DNA of 64,000 nt from an uncultured Bacteroides sp. GTDB lineage: Bacteria; Bacteroidota; Bacteroidia; Bacteroidales; Bacteroidaceae. Positions 46,736 through 54,916 of this stretch are shown here, piece after piece. The stretch's first letter is position 1; each line of letters starts with the position of its first letter. The DNA is taken from contig CASDXF010000006.1 in NCBI GenBank assembly GCA_949285075.1, positions 31,240-95,239 of the forward strand, in the 5' to 3' direction. Under the pieces are notes generated by a model that ran no database searches, had not been told where the DNA came from, and was given only the letters and a program-made list of their open reading frames with translations. Made by a program: the position numbers and the translations under genes.

Positions 46736-46852
46736 CCTTATTATCAGTGACTTATTGTCCGTTTGAGAGACAGCCCCATTTCTCGTGAGCCGCTGCCCTA
46801 TTTCTCGCGAGCCGTAGGGCTGTCTCTCGTGAGCCGTAGGGCAGGCTGACTC
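46736..46852 (-). repeat. Dispersed intergenic element, copy 4 (reverse)
   Basis: CCTTATTATCAGTGACTTAT at the left, then TTTGAGAGACAGCCCCATTT and three further units around CTCGTGAGCC/CTCGCGAGCC, ending GGGCAGGCTGAC. Same order and orientation as copy 3. It lies between two convergent operons, where it could terminate both. Confidence 0.6.
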
Positions 46853-46897
46853 TCTGGGCGCACGCCCGGCGATTCGCTGCGGCGTGAAACTCTTGCT

Positions 46898-47911
46898 TCA
46901 CGGGCGGGGGAAGAACGAGACGTACCAGTCGTAAAACTTCCGGATGCCCTCCTCTATGGACACCGAAGGCTTGTAGCCGAAGTCTTGTTGGAGCCTCGAC
47001 GTGTCGGCGTAGGTGCAGTACACGTCACCCGGCTGCATATCCGTCATCTCCATCAGGGCTTTCTGGCCCGTCACTCGCTCGATGGTGTGGATAAACTCCA
47101 TTAGGGGCACGGGGGCGGAGTGGCCGATGTTGTAGACGCGGTGCGGCACGGCCTCCGTCGAGGGATGCGGCAGCAGACGCGTCAGTCCGTTCACGATGTC
47201 GTCTATGTAGGTGAAGTCCCGTTGCAGGTTGCCGTGGTTGAATACCCGGATAGGCTTCCGTTCGAGGATAGCCTTCAGGAACAGGAACGGAGCCATGTCC
47301 GGCCGTCCCCACGGGCCGTACACGGTGAAGAAGCGCAGTCCGGTGGCCGGAATGCCGTAGAGGTGGCTGTACGCGTAAGCCATCAGCTCGTCCGCCTTTT
47401 TCGTCGCGGCGTAGAGGCTCACGGGCTTGTCGGTCATGTCGGCCTCCGCGTAGGGCACGTGGTCGCTCATCCCGTACACGCTGCTCGAACTGGCGTAGAC
47501 CAGATGCCTCACCGGATAGTGGCGGCAGCATTCGAGCACGTTCAGGAAGCCTACGACGTTGCTCTCCACGTAGGAGAAGGGGTTCTCTATCGAGTAGCGC
47601 ACGCCCGCTTGTCCGGCGAGATGGATAACCGTGTCGAACCGCTCGGAGGCGAACAGCTCGTCCATGCCCTGCCGGTCGGTCAGCTCCATCTTCACGAAGC
47701 GGTAGGCGTCGCTTCGCTTACTGGCCGTCAGCGCGCCCTCGCGGATGAGGCCCTGCGGTATGCCCGCCTCGGCCAGTCGCGCGTATTTCAGCGAGCGGTC
47801 GTAGTAGGAGTTGATGTTGTCCAGCCCCACCGCTTCGTACCCTTGTTCGAGTAACGCTTTCGCTACTGCGGCCCCGATGAATCCGGCCGCTCCCGTAATC
47901 AATGCTTTCAT
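46898..47911 (-). CDS. NAD-dependent UDP-sugar epimerase
   Basis: 337 residues from MKALITGAAGFIG; the frame is open further upstream but this start overlaps the previous stop (ATGA) and begins at the Rossmann fold. GAAGFIG at 7-13 binds NAD; the SSSVYG strand and YAATK (Y-x-x-x-K catalytic pair) follow; LRFFTVYGPWGRPDMA is typical of UDP-glucuronate 4-epimerases. Probably makes UDP-galacturonate or a related sugar in the cytoplasm for the operon's lipid modification. Last gene of a four-gene minus-strand operon. Confidence 0.82.
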   Translation of the reverse strand: MKALITGAAGFIGAAVAKALLEQGYEAVGLDNINSYYDRSLKYARLAEAGIPQGLIREGALTASKRSDAYRFVKMELTDRQGMDELFASERFDTVIHLAGQAGVRYSIENPFSYVESNVVGFLNVLECCRHYPVRHLVYASSSSVYGMSDHVPYAEADMTDKPVSLYAATKKADELMAYAYSHLYGIPATGLRFFTVYGPWGRPDMAPFLFLKAILERKPIRVFNHGNLQRDFTYIDDIVNGLTRLLPHPSTEAVPHRVYNIGHSAPVPLMEFIHTIERVTGQKALMEMTDMQPGDVYCTYADTSRLQQDFGYKPSVSIEEGIRKFYDWYVSFFPRP

Positions 47912-48552
47912 GCGCTTAACCTTTCCCGTTTCTTTTCGTTCTTGATAAGACAAAGATTCCTGATGTAAGCCACCAGTCCGAACGACTGTCCCACGATGAG
48001 CACGATGTCGAGCCGCATCAGTCCGTAGGCCACGATGGTGAGCGAGCCTACCAGACTGATAATCCAGAACCCGGCCGGAAGGCGTGACTCCCCTTCGTGG
48101 TTGGAGTAGAGCCATTGGTAGACGAAGCGGAGCGTGAACAGTATCTGCCCCGCCGAGCCGAACAGCAGCAGCCATAGCGGAACCTCCTCGTTGCGCAGGA
48201 AGCGGTCGACGAACTCGCCCGCATTCTCCATCACGAAGCCGATGGCGACTATCGGGGTCAGCAGCAGTAGCGCGCGGAGCGGCCACGCGATGTGCCGCCA
48301 CACCCCTTTCATCTTCAGGTTCCACAAGTAGATATAGTAAGAGATGAACTGGCCCAGAACGATGGCGAAGTCGTGCCGCAGCCATCCGTATAGGCAGAGA
48401 AGGTAAGCTCCGGCCAGACTCAGAATCCAGAAGAGCGAGGGCGACAGCACCTGCTTCGCCCGCTCGGACAGAATCCATTGCACCAACATCCGCGCGGAGA
48501 AGAAGCCCTGCGCGAGAAAGCCGATAGCCAGTGTCAGTAAGTGTTCGCCCAT
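47908..48552 (-). CDS. Membrane protein with two tandem LAB_N domains
   Basis: 214 residues. Two related blocks, about 8-78 (ARMLVQWILSERAKQVLSP, YGWLRHDFAIVLGQFISYYI) and about 112-190 (LRFVYQWLYSNHEGESRLP, YGLMRLDIVLIVGQSFGLVAYI), each match the lipid-A-disaccharide synthase N-terminal (LAB_N) domain, a short membrane fold often next to polyprenyl-phosphate GT2 and ArnT-like genes. Role likely in moving or presenting the lipid-linked sugar. It sits 5 bases after the GT2 gene and overlaps the epimerase. Confidence 0.8.
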   Translation of the reverse strand: MGEHLLTLAIGFLAQGFFSARMLVQWILSERAKQVLSPSLFWILSLAGAYLLCLYGWLRHDFAIVLGQFISYYIYLWNLKMKGVWRHIAWPLRALLLLTPIVAIGFVMENAGEFVDRFLRNEEVPLWLLLFGSAGQILFTLRFVYQWLYSNHEGESRLPAGFWIISLVGSLTIVAYGLMRLDIVLIVGQSFGLVAYIRNLCLIKNEKKRERLSA

Positions 48553-48557
48553 CGCCG

Positions 48558-49295
48558 TCAGGGTTTCATGAAGTTATCGCCCGCCACGCGGTAGTTGATG
48601 TAACGCTTCTTCATCCACCGGTAGGCGAAGCAGTCCATGAATGGCGAAACCAAGCGGTTCCACAGGTGATATTTGGACACGCCCGCCGTGCGGGGAAAAT
48701 GGCGCACGGGCACCTGCTTCACCCTTCCTTCTTGCAGGAGGATAAGCGCGGGCAGGAAGCGGTGCATCCCCGTGAAGAAGGGAATGCGCTTGGCGTAGTC
48801 CGTGTGCATCACCTTCAGCGGACAGCCGGTGTCCTGCACGCCGTCGTGCGTCATCATCCGGCGGAATCCGTTGGCTATGCGCGACTGTATCTTCTTGAAG
48901 AAGGAGTCCTTCCGGTTGGCGCGGATACCCATTACGAGCTCATACCGGTCGATGTCGGCCAGCAGCAGGTTGAAGTCCTCGGGCGTGGTCTGCAAGTCCG
49001 CGTCCATATACCCTACATAAGGCGAGGCCGCCGCGTCTATTCCCGCCTTCAGCGCGGCGCTCAGTCCGCCGTTGCGCTCCAGCGAGAGGTAGAAGAAGTC
49101 CGAATGTCTGAGGCAGGCCTCCTTAATGCGTTCGAGACTGCGGTCTGTCGAGCCGTCGTTGACGAACAGTACGCACGCGGGTCGGACCGAGTCGGGAAGA
49201 AACTTGCTCAACCGTTCTTCCAGAGCGGCGATATTGTCTTCCTCGTTAAAGACCGGCACGATGATAGTCAGTTGGTATGTGGAAGTCTTATTCAT
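48558..49295 (-). CDS. Polyprenyl-phosphate GT2 glycosyltransferase (DPM/ArnC-like)
   Basis: 245 residues. LTIIVPVFNEEDNIAALEERL, FVNDGSTDRSLERI and YMDADLQTTPEDF are the dolichyl-phosphate-mannose-synthase-type motifs (DXD as DAD). KVMHTDYAKRIPFF and a C-terminal RHFPRTAGVSKYHLW complete the family pattern. No strong C-terminal membrane pair, so the LAB_N protein next door may supply the anchor. It would load a sugar on undecaprenyl phosphate for the GT39 enzyme upstream. Confidence 0.85.
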   Translation of the reverse strand: MNKTSTYQLTIIVPVFNEEDNIAALEERLSKFLPDSVRPACVLFVNDGSTDRSLERIKEACLRHSDFFYLSLERNGGLSAALKAGIDAAASPYVGYMDADLQTTPEDFNLLLADIDRYELVMGIRANRKDSFFKKIQSRIANGFRRMMTHDGVQDTGCPLKVMHTDYAKRIPFFTGMHRFLPALILLQEGRVKQVPVRHFPRTAGVSKYHLWNRLVSPFMDCFAYRWMKKRYINYRVAGDNFMKP

Positions 49296-49330
49296 TATTA
49301 ATGTATTGGTTTAATTCTTGAACTATTGAA

Positions 49331-50896
49331 CTACAGCACGACTACGGCGTAATCGCCTACCGTCCATGTCTCTCTGCCGGAGAACTGCTCCAAGTCCCGC
49401 TTGCGCACCATCAGTATGGCGGGACGCTGCGGGTCGGCCGACGGTTGCTCGTCTTTCGGCAGCACGCTGACCGGACGCTTGAGGTACACGTCCATGCCTT
49501 CGGGACGACTGACGCGCCACGCGCGGAAGTCGCTGATGCCCTTCGCCTCCGACACCTCCAACGCCTTCTCGCACAAGGCCCCGTAGCCTATGGCGGGATT
49601 CATGTCGGGCAACGCCCATCCTCCGACGAATACGGCCAACAGCAATCCGGCCGCGAGCGAATGGATGGCCCAAGTCAGTCCCTTCCCCTTGCGGTAGAGG
49701 GAGAGCAGGGCGTACACTCCCGCTGCGGTCAGCAGGAAGGCTGCGGCGTAAATCAGCCCTTGCCGCAGATAGGGTGGGGTAGAGTCGGAAGAGAGCGCGA
49801 ACAGCAACGCCGGAAACGCGACGGCGAACACCGCCGCCGGAACAGCTATGGCGGCCTTCATCCACCCGTTCTCCTTGAACCGGGGCAGGAACATGACGCC
49901 CGCGTAGACAAGGAAGGGGAAGGCGGGAAGCAGATAAACTTGCAGCTTGGAGCTGATGCACGACAGCATGACAAACGTGGTGACGCTGACGGTCAGGAAG
50001 AAACGCTGCAAGTCCGTGCTCACAAGTCGCTTGCACACGGCGGCCACGATGAGGCCGATGATGAGCAGCGACCACGGGGCGATGGAGTACCACACGGAGA
50101 TGAGGTAGTAGTAGAACGGCTCCTCGTGGTGGAACGAGTTGACCGCCCGGTCTATTGTCTGGTGGAAGAGCAGGTTGTGCAAGTAGTCGTTTCCGCCCTC
50201 GGCGTACACGGCGCTGAACCATACGAGGCATCCCGCGAGCAGCACGCCCCACGTGCGCCATCCCCAATAGCGGCCGAACTCCCGGATGCGTCTTTTCCAC
50301 AGCAGGAACACCACGGAGGAGCATAGCGGCACCAAGATGCCGACGGGGCCTTTGCTGAACAGGGCCAAGAAGACGTAGACGGGGAACAGCCAACGGTCTT
50401 TGGAGCGCGGCTTAGGTCCGGATTCCGTCACCATACGGTAGAAGACCCGCAGCGACAGCACGATGAACATGCACATCAGCATGTCCATGCGCAGCGTGAC
50501 GGCCAGTCCCAGAAACAGCCCGCTCGTCAGCAGCAGGACGCGGGCCAGAGAGCGGCCCTTCGCATCCATCTCCGAAGCCACCCACTTGTCCATCACGTCA
50601 ATCGTAATCAGCGTCGGGATGAGCGAGAAGAGGGAAAGGAACCACATGTAGTGCGCTCCTAGAAGCCATTTGCCAAGCATCACCAACCACAGGTAGAGCG
50701 GCGGCTTGTCGGCGTAAGGCACGCCCTGATTGGTAAAGGTAAAGAACGTGTGGTTGCGCAGGGCCTCGTCCGCTATGCTGAGATAGCGCAGCTCGTTCGA
50801 GGGCGTAAAGTCGCGCAGCAGTAACACCGGCAGCAGGGCTACGCACACCCCGATATAGGCGATGTATCTTTGACTGTTATTCCTATCGGTTGCCAT
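49331..50896 (-). CDS. ArnT-like GT39 lipid glycosyltransferase
   Basis: 521 residues, about 12 membrane helices. The N-terminal loop DFTPSNELRYLSIADEALRN holds the E-x-R/Y and D-type residues of GT39/PMT enzymes, then FTFTNQGVPYADKPPLYLWL, as in ArnT. C-terminal soluble domain ends GDYAVVVL. It transfers a sugar from undecaprenyl phosphate to lipid A or another envelope lipid on the periplasmic face. First gene of the minus-strand operon GT39-GT2-LAB_N-epimerase. Confidence 0.85.
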   Translation of the reverse strand: MATDRNNSQRYIAYIGVCVALLPVLLLRDFTPSNELRYLSIADEALRNHTFFTFTNQGVPYADKPPLYLWLVMLGKWLLGAHYMWFLSLFSLIPTLITIDVMDKWVASEMDAKGRSLARVLLLTSGLFLGLAVTLRMDMLMCMFIVLSLRVFYRMVTESGPKPRSKDRWLFPVYVFLALFSKGPVGILVPLCSSVVFLLWKRRIREFGRYWGWRTWGVLLAGCLVWFSAVYAEGGNDYLHNLLFHQTIDRAVNSFHHEEPFYYYLISVWYSIAPWSLLIIGLIVAAVCKRLVSTDLQRFFLTVSVTTFVMLSCISSKLQVYLLPAFPFLVYAGVMFLPRFKENGWMKAAIAVPAAVFAVAFPALLFALSSDSTPPYLRQGLIYAAAFLLTAAGVYALLSLYRKGKGLTWAIHSLAAGLLLAVFVGGWALPDMNPAIGYGALCEKALEVSEAKGISDFRAWRVSRPEGMDVYLKRPVSVLPKDEQPSADPQRPAILMVRKRDLEQFSGRETWTVGDYAVVVL

Positions 50897-51017
50897 TGAC
50901 TCAGTGGAAAGTTTTTTAGTAGAGGCCGCAAAATTACGAAAAAGATTTCCATTAGGAATTAAGAGCTTGTTTAAATTTTGCCAGAAAGGACACTGAAAGC
51001 CCCTTTCGGATATGTTT

Positions 51018-51200
51018 TTTTCGCTTCCGCGACGGGTGAAATTCGCATCGGCCCTTTTCCGTTTGTCAGCTCGCCCCGCGGCTCGCGACAGACAGCCCCG
51101 CGGCTCGCGACAGACAGCCCTGCGGCTCGCGACAGGCAGGGCTATTTCTCACGAGAAATGGGGCTGTTTCTCAGCCGGAAAGTAAGGCGTTGATAATAAA
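51018..51200 (+). repeat. Dispersed intergenic element, copy 5 (forward)
   Basis: TTTTCGCTTCCGCGACGGGT at the left, the head GCCCTTTTCCGTTTGTCAGC, then three near-identical 22-nt units (GCGGCTCGCGACAGACAGCC...) in direct tandem from about 51079, two units in the other orientation, and the tail GGAAAGTAAGGCGTTGATAA. It lies in the 459-base gap 50897-51355 between divergent operons; the rest of the gap holds a promoter and otherwise nothing I can name. Confidence 0.7.
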
Positions 51201-51305
51201 GCGTTTCGTATGCGAAATATTGTGACTGCGCATTCGCTTTCCAACCAAGAGCTTGTCTTGATTTAGTGTTAGAGCCTCACGGACATAAAAACTCGCTTGT
51301 AGACG

Positions 51306-51337
51306 TTCGACAAATGGCACGAAATGCCTAACTTCGC
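51306..51337 (+). promoter_or_regulatory. Promoter of the GT4-GT4-GT2 unit
   Basis: TTCG (51306-51309), 20 bases, then TAACTTCG (51330-51337), 18 bases before the ATG at 51356. Spacing fits the Bacteroidetes promoter. Confidence 0.45.
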
Positions 51338-51355
51338 GGAAAGTTTCATAACCAA

Positions 51356-52624
51356 ATGAAAGTATTGCTCATCAATACATCCGAACAAACGGGAGGGGCC
51401 GCCATCGCGGCGGGCCGACTCTTGGATTCGCTCAACGCCGCGGGCGTGGACGCGAGAATGTTAGTGGCCCATCGGGAAACCGGCCATCGGCGGGTAATCG
51501 TCGCGGGGAAGCCGTGGCAATGGTTCTTCGCTTTCCTATGGGAGCGGATAACCATCTGGACGAACAACCTCTTCAGCCGCAAGAATCTTTTCACGGTCTC
51601 CATAGCCAATACGGGGATTGACGTGACGCGACAGCCCGAGTTCCGCGAGGCGGATGTCATTCATTTGCATTGGATTAATCAAGGGATGCTGTCGCTGAAA
51701 GGCATACGCGAGATACTGGAGTCGGGAAAGCCCGTCGTGTGGACTATGCACGACATGTGGCCCTGTACGGCCATCTGCCATCACGCCTACACCTGCGAGG
51801 CGTTCAAGAGCGAGTGCCGCCGCTGCCGCTTCCTCCGGTTCCCCGGAGACAACGACTTGGCGCGGAGGACGTTCGGTAAGAAGGCGCGGACGTTCGGGGC
51901 GGGGAAGATGCGCTTCGTGGCCGTCAGCTCATGGCTCGCGCGGCAGGCGGGACAGAGCGCGCTGCTTAAGGGGAAGCCCGTCGAGGTGATTCCCAACGCG
52001 TTGCCGACGGACCGCTTCACCCTGCTCGACAGGGCCGAGTGTCGCCAATTGCTGAATCTGCCCGCCGACCGGCACGTCATTCTGTTCGGCGCGGCCCGCA
52101 TAGACGACCCGATAAAGGGGCTCGACACGCTGAACGAGGCGCTGCGCCTGCTGACGGAACGGGGAAGGTTCAGGAGAGAGGAGCTGCTGCTCGTGCTCTT
52201 CGGCCACGTCAAGTTCCCCGAGCGCGCGCTGCCCAACATCCCCATCGACTATAAATATATAGGTATTGTCAACGGGACGGACGCGCTGTCGCGGGTCTAC
52301 TCGGCGGCCGAGGTCACCGTATCGGCCTCACACTACGAGACCTTCGGGCAGACGCTCGTCGAGGCGCAGGCCTGCGGATGCCTGCCGGTATCGTTCGGCA
52401 ACAGCGGTCAGGCCGACATCATACGCCACAAGGAGAACGGCTTTCTGGCCGAATATCCCTCGGCGGAGAGCCTTGCGGAGGGCATAGCGTGGGGACTGAC
52501 CGAGGGGCAGGCGAAGGTGAGCCGGGAGGAGCTTCGCCGCGAGGTGGAGAGAAGATACGCCGGCGACGTAGTGGCCGCCTCGTACATCGACCTTTACACA
52601 AGCATGACTGAAAGCAAGGCATAG
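51356..52624 (+). CDS. GT4 glycosyltransferase, paralogue 1
   Basis: 422 residues. N-terminal INTSEQTGGAAIAAGRLLDS is the substrate loop, VIHLHWINQGMLSLKGI and VVWTMHDMWPCTAICHH follow. The C-terminal GT-B half has VIPNALPTDRF and the E-x7-E donor site in SHYETFGQTLVEAQACGCLPV. This matches the family 4 glycosyltransferases of Bacteroidales capsule/LPS clusters. The next gene encodes a paralogue of the same length, 9 bases away. Confidence 0.87.
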   Translation: MKVLLINTSEQTGGAAIAAGRLLDSLNAAGVDARMLVAHRETGHRRVIVAGKPWQWFFAFLWERITIWTNNLFSRKNLFTVSIANTGIDVTRQPEFREADVIHLHWINQGMLSLKGIREILESGKPVVWTMHDMWPCTAICHHAYTCEAFKSECRRCRFLRFPGDNDLARRTFGKKARTFGAGKMRFVAVSSWLARQAGQSALLKGKPVEVIPNALPTDRFTLLDRAECRQLLNLPADRHVILFGAARIDDPIKGLDTLNEALRLLTERGRFRREELLLVLFGHVKFPERALPNIPIDYKYIGIVNGTDALSRVYSAAEVTVSASHYETFGQTLVEAQACGCLPVSFGNSGQADIIRHKENGFLAEYPSAESLAEGIAWGLTEGQAKVSREELRREVERRYAGDVVAASYIDLYTSMTESKA

Positions 52625-52633
52625 AAATAGAAG

Positions 52634-53899
52634 ATGAGAATACTGATTATCAACACCTCCGAACGGATGGGCGGCCCGGCGGTGGCCGCGGGCAGGCTGA
52701 TGGAAGCGTTGAAGAACAACGGCATCAAGGCCAAGATGCTCGTCAGGGACAAGCAGACCGACCGCATCACCGTGGTGGGCATACGCAACAACTGGCTGCA
52801 AGTGTGGAAGTTCATCTGGGAGCGCCTCGTGATATGGAAGGCCAACCGCTTCAGGAGGCATCAGCTATTCACCGTGGACATCGCCAACACGGGGATAGAC
52901 ATCACCCACATGCCCGAGTTCAAGCAGGCCGACGTGATACACCTGCACTGGATTAATCAGGGAATGCTCTCGCTAAGGAACATCAGGCAGATATTGGAGT
53001 CGGGCAAGCCCGTCGTATGGACCATGCACGATATGTGGCCCTGTACGGGCATCTGCCACTACGCCAAAGAGTGCGACCATTACGAGAAGGCCTGCGGACA
53101 CTGCCCGCTCATCTACGGCGGAGGGGGCAAGCGCGACCTCTCGGCACGGGTGTTCCAGAAGAAGAAGAGCCTCTACGCCACGGCGCCCATCACCTTCGTG
53201 GCGTGCAGCCACTGGCTGGAGGAGAAGGCCAAGCGGAGCGCCCTGCTCGAAGGGGCCACCGTGGTGAGCATCCCCAACCCCATCAACACCAACCTCTTCC
53301 GTCCGCACGACGAGCGGGAGGCGAGGCGCAAGTGCCGCTTGCCCGAGGGAAGGAGGCTCATCCTCTTCGGCTCGTTCAAGATAACGGACGAGCGCAAGGG
53401 GGCGAAGTACCTCATCGAGGCGTGCCGGCTGCTGGCCGACAAGCATCCCGAATGGAAGGAGACGGTGGGGGTGGTGGTCTTCGGACGGCAGTCGGAGCAG
53501 CTGCAAGACCAGCTGCCCTTCAAGGTCTACCCGATGAGCTACGTGCAGAACGAGCACGAACTGGTGAACATCTACAACGCCGTCGACCTCTTCGCCCTGC
53601 CCTCGCTTCAGGAGAACCTGCCCAACATGGTGATGGAGGCCATGGCCTGCGGAGTGCCCTGCGTGGGCTTCAACGTGGGGGGGATACCCGAGATGATAGA
53701 CCACCTGCACAACGGATACGTGGCCCAGTACCGCTCGGCCGAGGACTTGGCCAACGGCATACAGTGGATTCTGACCGAGACGGACTACGCCGAGCTGTCC
53801 GAGCAGGCCTGCCGAAAGGCCGCCGCCAACTACTCGGAGGGGGCTATAGCCAAGCGATACACCGACATCTACAACAAAATCACCGGAGAATATGCATAG
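52634..53899 (+). CDS. GT4 glycosyltransferase, paralogue 2
   Basis: 421 residues, same layout as the preceding protein: INTSERMGGPAVAAGRLMEA, IHLHWINQGMLSLRNI, VVWTMHDMWPCTGICHY with a CDHYEKACGHCPL cysteine cluster (zinc-like, shared with paralogue 1 as CEAFKSECRRCRF), then SIPNPINTNLF and the donor site LPSLQENLPNMVMEAMACGVP. The two halves diverge in the acceptor-binding region, so they probably add different sugars or act in sequence. Its stop overlaps the next start region (ATGCATAG). Confidence 0.87.
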   Translation: MRILIINTSERMGGPAVAAGRLMEALKNNGIKAKMLVRDKQTDRITVVGIRNNWLQVWKFIWERLVIWKANRFRRHQLFTVDIANTGIDITHMPEFKQADVIHLHWINQGMLSLRNIRQILESGKPVVWTMHDMWPCTGICHYAKECDHYEKACGHCPLIYGGGGKRDLSARVFQKKKSLYATAPITFVACSHWLEEKAKRSALLEGATVVSIPNPINTNLFRPHDEREARRKCRLPEGRRLILFGSFKITDERKGAKYLIEACRLLADKHPEWKETVGVVVFGRQSEQLQDQLPFKVYPMSYVQNEHELVNIYNAVDLFALPSLQENLPNMVMEAMACGVPCVGFNVGGIPEMIDHLHNGYVAQYRSAEDLANGIQWILTETDYAELSEQACRKAAANYSEGAIAKRYTDIYNKITGEYA

Positions 53900-54644
53900 C
53901 AGCGCGCGACTTACGCCGACCTTCTCGGTCATCACCGTCACCTACAACGCCGCCGAGGTACTGGAGGACACCATACAGAGCGTCATCACGCAGACCTACC
54001 ATCACGTGGAGTACATCATCGTGGACGGAGCATCGACCGACGGCACGATGGACGTGGTGCGGAAGTACCGCTCACGCATCCGCGCCGTGGTCAGCGAGCC
54101 GGACAAGGGGCTGTACGACGCCATGAACAAGGGCATGGCGATGGCCACCGGCGACTACCTCTGCTTCCTCAACGCCGGCGACTGCTTCCACGAGGACGAC
54201 ACGCTGCAACAGATAGCGCGCGGCATCGGCGGCGACGGCCTGCCCGACATCCTCTACGGCGACACGGCCATCGTCGACAAGGAGGGCCACTTCCTGCGGA
54301 TGCGCCGCCTCTCGCCCCCCGAGCGGCTGACGTGGAAGAGCTTCAGGAGCGGTATGCTGGTGTGCCATCAGGCGTTCTTCGTCAGGAGAGAGTTGGCCGA
54401 GCCTTACGACCTGAGATACCGCTACTCGGCCGACTTCGACTGGTGCGTCCGCGTGATGAAGAAGGCCCGCACGACGCGCAACACCCGCCTCACCGTGGTC
54501 GACTATCTGGACGAGGGCCTCACCACCCGCAACCATACCGCCTCGCTCAAGGAACGCTTCCGCATCATGGCGAGACACTACGGACTGCTCAGCACCGTGG
54601 CCCGTCACTGTTGGTTCGTCATCAGGGCGATACTGAAACGGTGA
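53892..54644 (+). CDS. GT2 glycosyltransferase (WcaA-like)
   Basis: 250 residues. TFSVITVTYNAAEVLEDTIQ, IVDGASTDGTMDVV, SEPDKGLYDAMNKGM and GDYLCFLNAGDCF form the family 2 pattern of the PGL/colanic-type enzymes. RYSADFDWCVRVMKK is the acceptor-side conserved block. Last gene of the three-gene unit; starts eight bases before the end of the preceding gene, so translation is coupled. Confidence 0.87.
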   Translation: MHSSARLTPTFSVITVTYNAAEVLEDTIQSVITQTYHHVEYIIVDGASTDGTMDVVRKYRSRIRAVVSEPDKGLYDAMNKGMAMATGDYLCFLNAGDCFHEDDTLQQIARGIGGDGLPDILYGDTAIVDKEGHFLRMRRLSPPERLTWKSFRSGMLVCHQAFFVRRELAEPYDLRYRYSADFDWCVRVMKKARTTRNTRLTVVDYLDEGLTTRNHTASLKERFRIMARHYGLLSTVARHCWFVIRAILKR

Positions 54645-54877
54645 GTCCCGTCCGCAGCCTAATCTCCCCGGCCCTCCGCCTAAGCCGTCTCTCCCCAATG
54701 TCTCGGATGGATAGGAACGACTCTCCCGGCCGTACGCATACGTATGAAGCAGGCTAACACATAGGTATGAGGCAAGCCTGCGCATCCATAGAGGCGTGAA
54801 CGGCGCGTTCGTAAGGCTGAGAATGACACGCCCGCGTTTTCTCACGCCCCACCGGTGCGGGAAACGGGAAAAAAGCC

Positions 54878-54885
54878 TACCTTCG
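54878..54885 (+). promoter_or_regulatory. -7 box of the U32-thioesterase-dprA operon
   Basis: TACCTTCG, 31 bases before the ATG at 54917. The 272-base gap ahead of it contains GCAGGCT...AGCCTGC (54749-54780), a weak hairpin without a T run. Confidence 0.45.
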
Positions 54886-54916
54886 CGGTTATTCACTATA
54901 AACATGAGAGTTAACG

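Noticed and set aside
51073-51150. CRISPR-like row of 22-nt direct repeats
   Set aside because: Units abut without unique spacers, are palindromic at the core and belong to the dispersed intergenic family; no cas genes are near.
54730-54785. Terminator after the GT2 gene at 54644
   Set aside because: GCAGGCT and AGCCTGC can pair over an 18-base loop, but no T run follows on either strand.
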